A stretch of DNA of 58,969 bases from Prevotella sp. GTDB lineage: Bacteria > Bacteroidota > Bacteroidia > Bacteroidales > Bacteroidaceae. Below are positions 27,012 through 37,694 of the stretch, piece after piece. Where the stretch lies: the NCBI GenBank assembly GCA_017458225.1, contig JAFTFX010000034.1, forward strand, positions 1-58,969, read 5' to 3'. Below the pieces are notes generated by a model that did not search any database, was not told the origin of the DNA, and saw only the letters and a program-made list of their open reading frames with translations. How positions within the stretch are numbered: the stretch's first letter is position 1; each line of letters begins with the position of its first letter. A program made the translations under genes and the position numbers.

Positions 27012-27902
27012 TTATCTATTCCCTTTCGCCCTGTTATGCGTCTTGCACAACATCTGGCAGTTTTCTATATCTGTGCTGCCGCCCTTGCTCCATGCTGTAA
27101 CGTGGTCGGCATCCATTTCTTCCAGTTTCCAAATGCGCTGGCGGTTGGCATCGTGGCCGATGGCGCAGTAGGGGCAGTTTGATGTTCCCTCGGCTTTGGC
27201 TTTGTCGGTCTGCTGCTGATAGACCTTGCGCATGGTGGGCTTGTCGAACAAACGGACATTCAACAGCTTTGTATCTTGACAGCCGCCCAGCACATACTCA
27301 AAGATTCCTCGGCGATTTGTCACAAAATCATCGTGCATCAGTTCACGGACTTTTGCCGATAATTCTGTGTGGTCGTATGGCTTTGCATGGAAACGCTCAT
27401 AGAGTTCGCCCCAATTCAAGCCTTGCATTTCTGGATATACATCGTCGATCTTACTATCAACCCAATCTATAACCGTATTGAAATAAGTCTTTATCTCGTT
27501 GATGTTTGTGTCGCGACGGTGAGCACTCATATAGCCAGCCACATTGCCCTTGCTTACCCATTCCAATGCTGTAGCCAAGAACTGCTGACGATTGGCTGGG
27601 CCTTTTACATAACTTTCCCAACGTTGAATGTGAGAACTTTGAGAATTGCTAAACTCGGCTTTACAAAGAGTTACAAACTCTCCGCTAAAAATGGCATTCA
27701 GTTTCTCTTGTTCATTTAGAGGTATGCCAACTATGTTAATTGTTTCAAACCATTCTTTGATTTCTTCCTCTGCTTTCTCTCCCTCACCTTCACAGATATA
27801 GACCAATAGCTCGGTGTTGAGAATCTTGTTTTGCAATCCCTCATTCAGACCGTCAAATATCTGTTCAAGTCCGTTAATCTTTACAGCAAATATTTCATAA
27901 TG
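27012..27902 (-). pseudogene. DUF262-HNH endonuclease, N-terminally truncated at the fic junction
   Basis: The C-terminal part of a GmrSD/DUF262-type endonuclease is intact: LLVYICEGEGE, EWFETINIVGIPLNEQEKLNAIFSGEFV from the DUF262 domain, and an HNH site CPYC...MDADHVTAWSKGGSTDIENCQMLC at the C-terminus. The region that should carry the DGxQR nucleotide-binding motif is missing. The frame stays open upstream through 27902 into the fic gene, but no ATG is available (only a TTG at 27836). In related genomes, as I recall, such genes directly follow an EcoRI-type methylase, the other remnant in this island. Confidence 0.7.
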
Positions 27903-27904
27903 TG

Positions 27905-28645
27905 TCAGTATTTGATTCTGAAATAGTCAAGGACGGCCTTATACTGGTCTTGCGCCGTCAGGCAGGTGTCGGTCAGGTAGCCGTCGATGTGGCCCCATTC
28001 GCGAAGGCCGCGATAGTAGAACATTTTCAGTTCGTCGGTAATGATAAACGGTACGATGCCGCTGTGCAGGCACTCCTTGAACATGATGAGACGCCCCACA
28101 CGACCGTTGCCGTCCTGGAACGGGTGAATCTTCTCAAAGCGGACGTGCAGGTCAAGGATGTCCTCCAGCGTGTGCTGCGGCATGGCATTATACCACTCCA
28201 GGAGCCGCTGCATGCTTTCTTGCACCCGCTCCGGCTCACACGTCTGCTCGCCACCTACTTCATTTGGCAGGCGCTTATAGTCGCCTACGGCAAACCAGTC
28301 CTTGCGGCTGTCGCTGGTTCCCGTCTTCAGGATGCCATGCAGCTGCTTAATCAGTTCTTCCGTAAGCGGCTCGTCGGCTTTGTCAATAATCAGGTCGATG
28401 CAGCGGAAGTGGTTGACGGTCTCCACGATGTCATTTACATTTACCGCTTCGTCAGCAGTCACACCGATGGTGTTTGTCTCAAAGATATATCGCGTCTGTT
28501 CGTGCGTCAGGCGACTGCCTTCTATATGGTTAGAGTTATAGGTCAGGTCTATCTGCGTCTTGTGATAGATGCTGCCCTTCATCTTCATCGCCTTCTGCTC
28601 GCGGAGTATGTCAAGCAGAGTTTGTTTATGCTGGTCGTTGTTCAT
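27905..28645 (-). CDS. fic: Fic family AMPylase-type protein
   Basis: The 246-residue protein has the Fic core motif HPFQDGNGR at residues 174-182, with catalytic His174, and an N-terminal inhibitory motif SNHIEG at 38-43, which matches S/T-xxx-E-G/N and makes it a class II Fic protein. Fic enzymes transfer AMP or other nucleotides to protein hydroxyls; the inhibitory glutamate keeps this class self-restrained. The gene is complete. Its ATG overlaps the stop codon of the truncated methylase, and its 3' end abuts the truncated DUF262-HNH frame, so it appears to have replaced the middle of a two-gene restriction system. Confidence 0.92.
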   Translation of the reverse strand: MNNDQHKQTLLDILREQKAMKMKGSIYHKTQIDLTYNSNHIEGSRLTHEQTRYIFETNTIGVTADEAVNVNDIVETVNHFRCIDLIIDKADEPLTEELIKQLHGILKTGTSDSRKDWFAVGDYKRLPNEVGGEQTCEPERVQESMQRLLEWYNAMPQHTLEDILDLHVRFEKIHPFQDGNGRVGRLIMFKECLHSGIVPFIITDELKMFYYRGLREWGHIDGYLTDTCLTAQDQYKAVLDYFRIKY

Positions 28646-29115
28646 ATTACGATTGCTTTTTGCGGATTAGTATTCTTGCGTATTTCTTTGCTGCGGAAGT
28701 CACCATCACCCTCCAGATACTGCCATTGCAAATCATCTAAGTTTATCCGTCCATCCCCAGACACGTCCTCGGTCAAAACAAATATCTTGCCGTGCGTTTT
28801 GCTCTTGTCTGCGTCGAAGTACGGCTGCCCAGTCTCAAAGAGCGTCGGCTGATACGGCATCTTGTACTTCTTGCTTTCTGGCGCATAACTGGTAGAGATA
28901 AGTTTCTTCAAGCCCAGCAGTTCAAAGTTCTGCGCAAAAAACTTGGTAAAGTTGCTCCATTCTGGGTCGTCGCAAGGCAGCAGCACCGTCTTACCACGGA
29001 ACACATCAGGGTCATACTCCAGATAGGCGTTTATCTCCTTCTGAATATCTTGATATTGCGTATAGAACTCGTCGTTCTTCGCCGTCTTTGCATTTGCTAA
29101 GTTCGTATTTGCCAT
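28642..29115 (-). pseudogene. EcoRI-type adenine methyltransferase, C-terminally truncated
   Basis: The 157-residue product carries the conserved N-terminal half of the EcoRI-methylase family: NDEFYTQYQDIQKEINAYL, KTVLLPCDDPEWSNFTKFFA, and DLQWQYLEGDGDFRS. It then diverges (KNTNPQKAIVI) and stops before the catalytic NPPF motif and target-recognition region, so it cannot be an active methylase. Full-length relatives have well over 300 residues. ATG at 29115 is chosen because the -7 box lies at 29149-29156. Confidence 0.8.
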
Positions 29116-29148
29116 TATCGAATGTCTTAGGATTGAATTTACTGGATG

Positions 29149-29172
29149 CAAAGTTACTCAATTTTATTGAGT
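29149..29172 (-). promoter_or_regulatory. Island promoter with overlapping inverted repeat
   Basis: The -7 box TAACTTTG (minus, 29149-29156) is abutted upstream by ACTCAAT-AAA-ATTGAGT (29156-29172), a perfect 7-bp inverted repeat sharing one base with the box. Its place in the promoter spacer suggests an operator. Confidence 0.55.
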
Positions 29173-29231
29173 ATTCGGCCTGTAACGTACAAAAAATGCT
29201 AATTTTTAGGGCTATTTAATGAAAATATAAA

Positions 29232-29519
29232 ATGAAGGCTCTGGTTGACAAGGTGGAAATGATAGTGAAGGCCAACCATGCACCTATGCTATCAGGAGAT
29301 ATTATCTCTAAGAATTTGACTAAGGCAGATGAGATGATGACAAAAGGCGTACCCTTAATGAAGTTCAGGTTAATCATATATCTTAGAACAAACATAGGCT
29401 ATGGAAATATCTGGATTGCTATTAAATACGACTACAGATATCTATCTGTTTTTCAGGATTTTACTTCTCCCAAAAATTCTTTTTCGTTTGGGAGAAAAAC
29501 TCCGAGCGTCACGGAGTAA
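29232..29519 (+). CDS. Doubtful 95-codon hypothetical ORF
   Basis: The first 45 or so residues (MKALVDKVEMIVKANHA, then KADEMMTKGV) look protein-like, but the C-terminal third is encoded by the repeat hairpin and the first 22-nt unit. No -7 box was found in front of it. It may be the 5' fragment of a lost gene; I do not recognise a family. Confidence 0.25.
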   Translation: MKALVDKVEMIVKANHAPMLSGDIISKNLTKADEMMTKGVPLMKFRLIIYLRTNIGYGNIWIAIKYDYRYLSVFQDFTSPKNSFSFGRKTPSVTE

Positions 29520-29651
29520 TTCTCCGAAAGTCTTGTAGTGTTACTCCGGATGTCGCGAAGCGTTACTCCGGATGTCGCGAAGCGTTACTCCGGAAGGCGC
29601 GGAGCATTACTCCAAGAGAGGGGGAGTACTACTCCGAAACGCCTATCTCAG
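29465..29651 (+). repeat. Composite repeat copy 1: hairpin plus 22-nt array
   Basis: TTCTCCCAAA (29465-29474) and TTTGGGAGAA (29487-29496) form a 10-bp hairpin. After AAA, units beginning CTCC start at 29500, 29522, 29544, 29566, 29588, 29610 and 29632, all exactly 22 nt apart. The general form is CTCCG-N7-CGGAG-N5, with A/T-rich N5. Units 3 and 4 are identical. The same design recurs at 57040-57206. Confidence 0.92.
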
Positions 29652-29718
29652 AATGTCAGCACACTTCCTCCAGACGTTTCATCACAGAGGACATGCTTAG
29701 CCACACCTACTCACAACA

Positions 29719-29752
29719 ACACCGGCATGCCTAACGTTCGGTATGCCGGTGT
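29719..29752 (-). terminator. tkt terminator hairpin
   Basis: ACACCGGCAT-GCC and GGT-ATGCCGGTGT form a 13-position stem with one G-U pair, 54 nt beyond the tkt stop codon on the minus strand. Confidence 0.65.
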
Positions 29753-29806
29753 CCATTGCACAAAAAGTTTATTTATAATACGGGGGTAAGTGCTTGCCAC
29801 AGAGGC

Positions 29807-31822
29807 TTATTCTGCCAGCAGCTTCTTCACCTGCTCGTAGACGTTCTGGCCGGTGTAGCCCAGCTTCTCGTCAAGCACCTTGTAGGGAGCTGAGAAACCG
29901 AAGCTCTCCAGACCCCAAACACAGCCGTCGGCACCAACAAGACCTTCGAGGTTGACGGGCAGACCGGCGGTCAAGCCGAACTTCTTCTTGCCTGCAGGCA
30001 GCACGCTCTGCTGATATTCCTTCGGCTGGCTGCGGAACAGACCCTCAGAGGGAACACTGACGATGCGCACCTTCACGCCGTCTTCGCGCAGCAACTTGGC
30101 ACCGGCTTCGAGCGTAGACACCTCGGAACCTGAAGCAAGCATAATCACGTCGTAGTCTTCGTCGGATCCAGCCACAACGTAGGCACCCTTCGTAGCTTGG
30201 CTGTAGTCGTTGCCCTCGGGCAGCATGTCGATGTTCTGGCGAGAGAAGATAAGGGCCGTGGGCGTGTCGACGTTCTCCATAGCCATGCGCCAGCAGACGG
30301 TGGTCTCCTCGGCATCAGCTGGACGGACAACCAATACGCTGTTTTTGCCGTGGTGGTTCTTCAGCTTCTCCATCAGGCGAATCTGTGCCTCCTGTTCAAC
30401 AGGCTCGTGGGTTGGACCGTCCTCGCCTACACGGAAGGCATCGTGAGTCCAGATGAACTTCACAGGCAGCTCCATCAGGGCAGCCATGCGCACAGCCGGC
30501 TTCATATAGTCGCTGAACACAAAGAACGTGCCGCAAGCAGGAATCACGCCGCCATGCAGAGCCATACCGATGCAGCAGCAAGCCATCGTCAGCTCAGCCA
30601 CACCAGCCTCGAAGAAAGCACCGCTGAAGTCGCCGCGCACCAGGTCGTGGGTCTTCTTCAGGAAGCCGTTGGTGTTATCGCTGTTCGACAGGTCGGCCGA
30701 GGCGCAGATCATGTTGGGCACCTGCTCAGCCAGCTGACCGAGAACGGCTGCCGAAGCACTGCGTGTAGCCGAGCCGGGCTTCTGCTCAACCTTGCTCCAG
30801 TCAATCTTGGGAGCACGGCCGCTGAACCACTCTTCCAGCTGCTTGGCCTGTTCAGGATGCCCCTTGGCCCACTCGGCCTTCTCGGCATAGCGCTCGGCCA
30901 CAATCTTCTTCAGTTCCTCACGGCGACGGGCATAGAGTTCCTGCACCTCGGGGAATATCTGGAAGGGATTCTCAGGATCGGCACCCAGGTTCTTCATGGT
31001 CTGCACGTAGTTGTCGCCACCGAGGGGAGCGCCATGAGTGGCACAGTTGCTCTCGTAGCTGGAACCGTCGGCCTTGCGGGCACCCTTACCCATGACGCAG
31101 TGGCCGATGATCAGGCTGGGACGCTCTTTTTCGGCCTGTGCCTTCTTGATGGCCTCGCGAATCTGGTCGACATCGTTGCCGTCGATTTTCTGCACATACC
31201 AGCCCCAGGCTTCATACTTCTTGGCAGTGTCCTCGCTGGTCACCACCTCGGTCTTCGTAGAGAGCTGAATGTCGTTGGCATCGTAGAACATGATGAGGTT
31301 GTCGAGTCCCAGATTGCCTGCAATACGGCCTGCGCCCTGCGAAATTTCTTCCTGCACGCCGCCGTCGGAAATATAGGCATAGATGGTCTGGTTCATCACG
31401 TTGCCCAGTCGAGCCTTTAGGAACTTGGCTGCAATGGCAGCACCCACAGCGAAGGTGTGGCCCTGACCGAGCGGTCCTGAGGTATTCTCAATGCCGCGCT
31501 CAATCTCGCGCTCGGGGTGACCGGGAGTAACCGAACCCCACTGGCGCAGATTCTTCAGGTCGTCAAGGGAGAACTTGCCGATAAGGGCCAGCTGAGAGTA
31601 GAGCATCGGAGCCATGTGGCCGGGATCGAGGAAAAAGCGGTCTCGACCTTCCCATGCTGGGTTCTCGGGATCGTAGACCAGGAACTCGCTGTAGAGCGTG
31701 TTGATGAAATCAGCACCACCCATAGCACCGCCGGGATGACCCGACTTAGCTTTCTCAACCATAGAGGCAGCCAGAATACGAATGTTGTCGGCCGCTCTGT
31801 TCATCACTTTGTTGTCGTTCAT
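29807..31822 (-). CDS. tkt: Transketolase
   Basis: This ThDP enzyme moves two-carbon units between sugar phosphates in the pentose phosphate pathway. The 671-residue protein shows KAKSGHPGGAMGGAD, DPGHMAPMLYSQL, SGPLGQGHTFAVGAAIA, the ThDP-binding ISDGGVQEEISQGAGRIAGNLGLDN...DANDIQ, EAGVAELTMACCCIGMA and HDAFRVGEDGPTHEPVEQ. It is transcribed alone from a -7 box at 31885-31892. ATG at 31822. Confidence 0.96.
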   Translation of the reverse strand: MNDNKVMNRAADNIRILAASMVEKAKSGHPGGAMGGADFINTLYSEFLVYDPENPAWEGRDRFFLDPGHMAPMLYSQLALIGKFSLDDLKNLRQWGSVTPGHPEREIERGIENTSGPLGQGHTFAVGAAIAAKFLKARLGNVMNQTIYAYISDGGVQEEISQGAGRIAGNLGLDNLIMFYDANDIQLSTKTEVVTSEDTAKKYEAWGWYVQKIDGNDVDQIREAIKKAQAEKERPSLIIGHCVMGKGARKADGSSYESNCATHGAPLGGDNYVQTMKNLGADPENPFQIFPEVQELYARRREELKKIVAERYAEKAEWAKGHPEQAKQLEEWFSGRAPKIDWSKVEQKPGSATRSASAAVLGQLAEQVPNMICASADLSNSDNTNGFLKKTHDLVRGDFSGAFFEAGVAELTMACCCIGMALHGGVIPACGTFFVFSDYMKPAVRMAALMELPVKFIWTHDAFRVGEDGPTHEPVEQEAQIRLMEKLKNHHGKNSVLVVRPADAEETTVCWRMAMENVDTPTALIFSRQNIDMLPEGNDYSQATKGAYVVAGSDEDYDVIMLASGSEVSTLEAGAKLLREDGVKVRIVSVPSEGLFRSQPKEYQQSVLPAGKKKFGLTAGLPVNLEGLVGADGCVWGLESFGFSAPYKVLDEKLGYTGQNVYEQVKKLLAE

Positions 31823-31884
31823 AATTTTAGTTATAATTTAAAATTTAGGTTATGAGTATTTGCTTTTTTGACATAAATCAAGTG

Positions 31885-31892
31885 CAAAGATA
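31885..31892 (-). promoter_or_regulatory. -7 box (TATCTTTG) of tkt
   Basis: TATCTTTG on the minus strand, 62 nt before the tkt start. Confidence 0.6.
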
Positions 31893-31996
31893 ACGATAAA
31901 TTTTGAAACGGCAAGCATTTGCCGAAAAAAACTGCCAAATGCAACATCTTGGCGGTCGTTTAAAACAAGAATAGTCAGTCTTGGCAAGTCGAAGGT

Positions 31997-32650
31997 TCAG
32001 TGCTGATAGACCGTGGGATCGTCGATGCCTGCCTCGGCCAGTGCTTCACGACGCTCCATACAGGTGCCGCAGCGTCCGCAATGAACGTTGCCTCCCTTAT
32101 AGCAGCTCCACGTCTGAGCGTAGTCAATGCCCAGTTGCTTGCCGCGACGGGCAATGTCGGCCTTCGTCATGTTGACATAGGGTGAAAGAAGCGTCACGCC
32201 AACATAGGTGCCCGTTCGTGCTGCTTCGCTGAAGGCATCGACAAACGCTTGCCGGCAGTCGGGATAAATGGCATGGTCGCCGCCATGATTGGCCATCATG
32301 ACATGCTGCAAGCCTGCCGACTCGGCCATACCCACAGCGATGGAGAGCATGATGCCGTTGCGGAAAGGAACCACCGTAGACTGCATGTTCGCATCATCGT
32401 AGTTGCCCTCGGGAATGGCATCGGCACCCTGCAGCAACGAACTCTTGAAATGCTCGGCCATAAAGTGCAGGGGAATGACCACATGGCGAATGCCAAGTTG
32501 CTCACAATGATAACGGGCAAAGGGAATCTCACGGGCATTGTGGTTGCTGCCATAATCGAACGAGACAGCCAGCGCTATACGATCCTTGTAGTCGTAGAGC
32601 AAGGTGACGGAATCCATGCCGCCACTCAGAATCAATACAGTATCTTTCAT
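31997..32650 (-). CDS. queC: 7-cyano-7-deazaguanine synthase
   Basis: QueC makes preQ0 from carboxydeazaguanine with ATP and ammonia, for queuosine tRNA modification (and in some genomes DNA modification). The 217-residue protein has the PP-loop LILSGGMDSVTLLYDY, SFDYGSNHNAREI and the zinc site CYKGGNVHCGRCGTC. The start is ATG at 32650, because the -7 box TACCTTTG at 32659-32666 lies just upstream and excludes the longer frame. The other queuosine genes are not in the window. Confidence 0.94.
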   Translation of the reverse strand: MKDTVLILSGGMDSVTLLYDYKDRIALAVSFDYGSNHNAREIPFARYHCEQLGIRHVVIPLHFMAEHFKSSLLQGADAIPEGNYDDANMQSTVVPFRNGIMLSIAVGMAESAGLQHVMMANHGGDHAIYPDCRQAFVDAFSEAARTGTYVGVTLLSPYVNMTKADIARRGKQLGIDYAQTWSCYKGGNVHCGRCGTCMERREALAEAGIDDPTVYQH

Positions 32651-32658
32651 AATGGGCA

Positions 32659-32666
32659 CAAAGGTA
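32659..32666 (-). promoter_or_regulatory. -7 box (TACCTTTG) of queC
   Basis: It lies 8 nt before the queC ATG, so the mRNA is nearly leaderless. Confidence 0.6.
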
Positions 32667-32728
32667 CAAAATAAAACTGAATAATGTACAGACATGGGAA
32701 AAAGTTTTGTCGGAACAGTTTTTTTTCG

Positions 32729-32736
32729 TACCTTTG
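32729..32736 (+). promoter_or_regulatory. -7 box (TACCTTTG) of the ABC-F gene
   Basis: TACCTTTG is 33 nt before the ATG at 32770, divergent from queC. Confidence 0.6.
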
Positions 32737-32757
32737 CACCAATTTTAATAATAATAG

Positions 32758-34383
<1,626 letters not shown>

Positions 34384-34437
34384 ATCAGGCATGGCATAGT
34401 TTTTGCTAAACATTCAGTAACAAAAAAATTGACAATT

Positions 34438-35022
34438 ATGGCAGAAGAAAAGAATATCAATGAGGAAGAAGAGCTGAAAACTGACGAAGTGGCAGCCGAA
34501 GCCGAAAATGACGAAGTGACAGAAAACGAGCAGTCGCAGCCCGAAGAAGAAGCAGCCCCTGCAGAGGAAAAAGACCCGCTGGAGCTTGCCAATGAGCAGA
34601 TTGCCGACCTGAAGGACAAATATCTGCGCCAAGTGGCTGAGTTCGACAACTATCGCAAGCGCACACTGAAAGAGCGCGCCGAACTGATTCTGAACGGCGG
34701 AGAGAAGGTGATCACTACCCTACTGCCCGTGCTCGACGACATGGAGCGTGCCCTGCAAAGCGGCGAAAAGACCGACGACCCACAAGTGCTGCGCGAAGGC
34801 ATGGAGCTCATCTACCACAAGCTGGTGAAAGTGCTGGAGGGGCACGGTGTGAGCAAGATTGACACGCAGGATGCCGACTTCGACACCGACATTCATGAGG
34901 CCGTAGCAATGGTTCCGGGCATGGGCGACGACAAAAAAGGCAAAGTGATTGACTGCCTGTCGGCCGGCTATAAACTCAACGACAAAGTGATACGCCACGC
35001 CAAGGTGGCCGTGGGACAGTAA
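34438..35022 (+). CDS. grpE: Nucleotide exchange factor GrpE
   Basis: GrpE releases ADP from DnaK. The 194-residue protein has an acidic disordered N-terminus (EEELKTDEV, EEEAAPAEEKD), a long helix with KDKYLRQVAEFDNYRKRT and the C-terminal beta domain ending in the short form. ATG at 34438 is chosen over a TTG three codons upstream. dnaJ follows 22 nt later; dnaK is not in the window. Confidence 0.95.
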   Translation: MAEEKNINEEEELKTDEVAAEAENDEVTENEQSQPEEEAAPAEEKDPLELANEQIADLKDKYLRQVAEFDNYRKRTLKERAELILNGGEKVITTLLPVLDDMERALQSGEKTDDPQVLREGMELIYHKLVKVLEGHGVSKIDTQDADFDTDIHEAVAMVPGMGDDKKGKVIDCLSAGYKLNDKVIRHAKVAVGQ

Positions 35023-35044
35023 CAGTAATAGTGAAAAGTGAATA

Positions 35045-36205
35045 ATGGCACAAAAAAGAGACTACTACGAGGTACTGGGCGTAGCGAAGACAGCCTCGGA
35101 AGACGAGATTAAAAAGGCATACCGAAAAATTGCCATCAAATATCACCCTGACCGCAATCCCGGTGACAAAGAGGCTGAGGAGAAGTTCAAGGAAGCCGCA
35201 GAGGCCTACGACGTGCTGCACGACCCACAGAAACGACAGCAGTACGATCAGTTCGGCTTCAACGGGCCAATGGGCGGAAACGGCTTCGGCGGCTTCGGCG
35301 GCGCATCGATGAACATGGATGACATCTTCTCAATGTTCGGCGACATCTTCGGAGGTCACGGATTCGGAGGCTTCAGCGGTAGCGGAGGACGCGCACGGGC
35401 TCAACAGCAGCGCGGCGGCGACCTGCGCCTGAAGGTTCGCTTAACGCTGGAAGAAATCAACAAGGGTGTCACAAAGAAATTCAAGGTGCGCAAGGACATA
35501 GAGTGCGCACACTGTCACGGCAGCGGTGCCGAGGCTGGCAGCGGCAAAGAGACCTGCCCTACCTGTCACGGCAGCGGCGTGATCACACATACCACGCAGA
35601 GCATCTTCGGGATGATGCAGACTCAGGGCGTATGCCCGACATGTCACGGTCAGGGCGAAGTGATCAAGAACAAATGCCATGAATGCGGAGGCACCGGCGT
35701 GGTAAAAGGCGAAGAGGTTGTAGAAATCAAAATTCCTGCAGGCGTAGCCGAAGGCATGGTGGTCAACGTGCCGGGCAAAGGCAATGCAGGCCCCAACAAC
35801 GGCATTAGCGGTGACATACAGGTATTCATCGAGGAAGAACCAAGCGAAACTTTTATCAGAGACGGTAACGATCTGATTTACAATCTGCTATTAGACTTCC
35901 CAACAGCAGCTCTTGGCGGTGAGATAGAGATACCGACCATCGAAGGAACCAAACTGAAAGTGAAGATTGAGAACGGCACACAGCCTGGCAAAACACTGCG
36001 CCTGCGCGGAAAAGGTCTGCCCACCGTACAGGGCTATGGAAGCGGTCGCGGCGACTTGGTGGTCAACATCAGCGTCTACGTGCCAAAAACGCTTTCGCGC
36101 GACGAGAAGCAGGCACTGGAGAACTTCCGCAACAGCGACAACTTCAAGGGTGACAAGCAGACACGCGACTCCATCTTCCAGCGATTCAAAAACTACTTCA
36201 GTTAA
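35045..36205 (+). CDS. dnaJ: Chaperone protein DnaJ
   Basis: The 386-residue co-chaperone stimulates DnaK ATPase. The J domain has the HPD motif in [17 protein letters not shown] (about 33-48), followed by a Gly/Phe-rich linker (about 77-120), four zinc-binding repeats [24 protein letters not shown] and CHECGGTG, and the C-terminal substrate domains. Complete and of normal length. Confidence 0.97.
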   Translation: MAQKRDYYEVLGVAKTASEDEIKKAYRKIAIKYHPDRNPGDKEAEEKFKEAAEAYDVLHDPQKRQQYDQFGFNGPMGGNGFGGFGGASMNMDDIFSMFGDIFGGHGFGGFSGSGGRARAQQQRGGDLRLKVRLTLEEINKGVTKKFKVRKDIECAHCHGSGAEAGSGKETCPTCHGSGVITHTTQSIFGMMQTQGVCPTCHGQGEVIKNKCHECGGTGVVKGEEVVEIKIPAGVAEGMVVNVPGKGNAGPNNGISGDIQVFIEEEPSETFIRDGNDLIYNLLLDFPTAALGGEIEIPTIEGTKLKVKIENGTQPGKTLRLRGKGLPTVQGYGSGRGDLVVNISVYVPKTLSRDEKQALENFRNSDNFKGDKQTRDSIFQRFKNYFS

Positions 36206-36237
36206 GAATTTAAATCTGATTTTAAATTTAGTTCAAT

Positions 36238-37560
36238 ATGACATACAGCGAAGTAACCGATTATCTGTTCAGTCAGGTGCCCAGCTACGAGAGCCAAGGT
36301 GCCTCAGGCTACAAAGAAGGGCTCGACACTACACTGAAGCTGGATGAGCACTTCGACCATCCGCATGAGTATTTCCGCTCTATCCATATTGCAGGCACTA
36401 ACGGCAAAGGATCTGTATCGCACAGCATTGCTGCCCTGCTGCAGGTGTTCGGCTATCGCGTAGGACTCTACACATCGCCCCATTTGGTAGACTTCACCGA
36501 GCGCATCAGGGTCAACGGAATACCCATTCCGCAAGATTACGTGGTGGAATTTGTGGAAAAAGAAAAAGACTTCCTGGAAACACTGAAGCCTTCGTTCTTT
36601 GAAATCACAACAGCAATGGCATTCAAGTATTTCAAGGAAATGGAAGTCGACATCGCGGTCATCGAAGTGGGACTGGGCGGACGGCTAGACTGCACGAACA
36701 TCATCACCCCCATCGTGTGTGCCATCACTAATATCTCGCTCGACCACACACAACTGCTGGGCAACTCATTGGAGCAGATTGCCATGGAGAAAGGCGGTAT
36801 CATCAAGGCAGGCATCCCTGTCGTCATCGGTGAGGCTACGCCCGAGACGCGCCCTGTCTTCGAGCAATTGGCCGAGGCAGTAAAGGCACCTATCTACTTT
36901 GCAGAGGATGAAGGCGAACGGGAAATCATTTCAGCAGAGCCGCTGCCCAACGGACACATACTCTACAAGGCACACCATCTAGCCGACTTCGAAGGCGAGC
37001 TGGGCGGCCTCTATCAGGAGAAGAACACCAACACGGTGATGGCTATCATGCACCGACTGATGGACAGCGGCTACATCAGCGAGTCGTACTCACCAGAAAA
37101 CCAGAAGAAAATACAGGCAGAGATGAACCGCGCCCTGCAGCACGTCAGTGAGATTACCGGACTGAAAGGACGCTGGCAGACCATACACCGCCACCCCACA
37201 GTGGTATGCGACACGGGTCACAACGTGGCCGGGTGGGACTATATCAGCCGACAACTGGCAACTGTAAAATGCAAAACTATGCGAATCATCTTCGGCGTTG
37301 TGGAAGACAAAGATGTATACGGAATGATGGCACTGCTGCCCAAAGATGCCGTCTACTACTTCACAAAGCCAAGTTCGAAGCGCGGATTCCCCGAGACCTC
37401 GCTGCAGGTGTTCGGTGAGCAGTTCGGACTGACAGGAAAAGCCTATCCAACAGTGGCCCAAGCTTATTTCGAAGCACAGACAGATGCCGGTCCTGACGAC
37501 TTCATCTTTGTGGGAGGCAGCAGCTATGTGGTGGCCGACTTCCTGAAATCGCGAAACTGA
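36238..37560 (+). CDS. folC: Folylpolyglutamate synthase/dihydrofolate synthase
   Basis: The 440-residue Mur-ligase-like enzyme adds glutamate to dihydropteroate and to folates. It shows the ATP-binding HIAGTNGKGSVSHSIAALL, YTSPHLVDFTERIRVNG, GLGGRLDCTNII and SLDHTQLLGNSLEQIAMEKGGIIK, and the C-terminal HPTVVCDTGHNVAGW. It is followed by a terminator that contains part of the galM promoter. Confidence 0.95.
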   Translation: MTYSEVTDYLFSQVPSYESQGASGYKEGLDTTLKLDEHFDHPHEYFRSIHIAGTNGKGSVSHSIAALLQVFGYRVGLYTSPHLVDFTERIRVNGIPIPQDYVVEFVEKEKDFLETLKPSFFEITTAMAFKYFKEMEVDIAVIEVGLGGRLDCTNIITPIVCAITNISLDHTQLLGNSLEQIAMEKGGIIKAGIPVVIGEATPETRPVFEQLAEAVKAPIYFAEDEGEREIISAEPLPNGHILYKAHHLADFEGELGGLYQEKNTNTVMAIMHRLMDSGYISESYSPENQKKIQAEMNRALQHVSEITGLKGRWQTIHRHPTVVCDTGHNVAGWDYISRQLATVKCKTMRIIFGVVEDKDVYGMMALLPKDAVYYFTKPSSKRGFPETSLQVFGEQFGLTGKAYPTVAQAYFEAQTDAGPDDFIFVGGSSYVVADFLKSRN

Positions 37561-37620
37561 CCAATTGACAGACTTTTCTGCCGACGAAAAACAATTAGGT
37601 GTTTTTAACACCAATTTTAT

Positions 37621-37652
37621 GCCGATATGTTTGCACATGTCGGCTTTTTTTT
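37621..37652 (+). terminator. folC terminator overlapping the galM promoter
   Basis: GCCGATATG (37621-37629) and CATGTCGGC (37636-37644) form a 9-bp stem with one G-U pair, followed by eight T. Confidence 0.8.
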
Positions 37653-37661
37653 GTTCCTTTG
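37630..37661 (+). promoter_or_regulatory. galM promoter embedded in the folC terminator
   Basis: The likely -33 element TTTG (37630-37633) lies in the terminator loop, and the -7 box TTCCTTTG (37654-37661) follows its T run, 20 nt apart. ATG of galM is at 37695. Confidence 0.55.
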
Positions 37662-37694
37662 CAGAAGTTACAGTAACTAAAAACATTTTTAATT

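Larger units (their letters stand above)
29173..29806. other. Spacer with weak small ORF, composite repeat and tkt terminator
   Basis: Apart from a doubtful frame at 29232-29519, this spacer holds the composite hairpin plus 22-nt array (29465-29651), an unstructured 29652-29718 segment and the tkt terminator hairpin. Confidence 0.6.

Noticed and set aside
29500-29651. Possible CRISPR array (also at 57075-57206)
   Set aside because: Units are contiguous 22-mers without constant repeats separated by unique spacers, and no cas genes are present.
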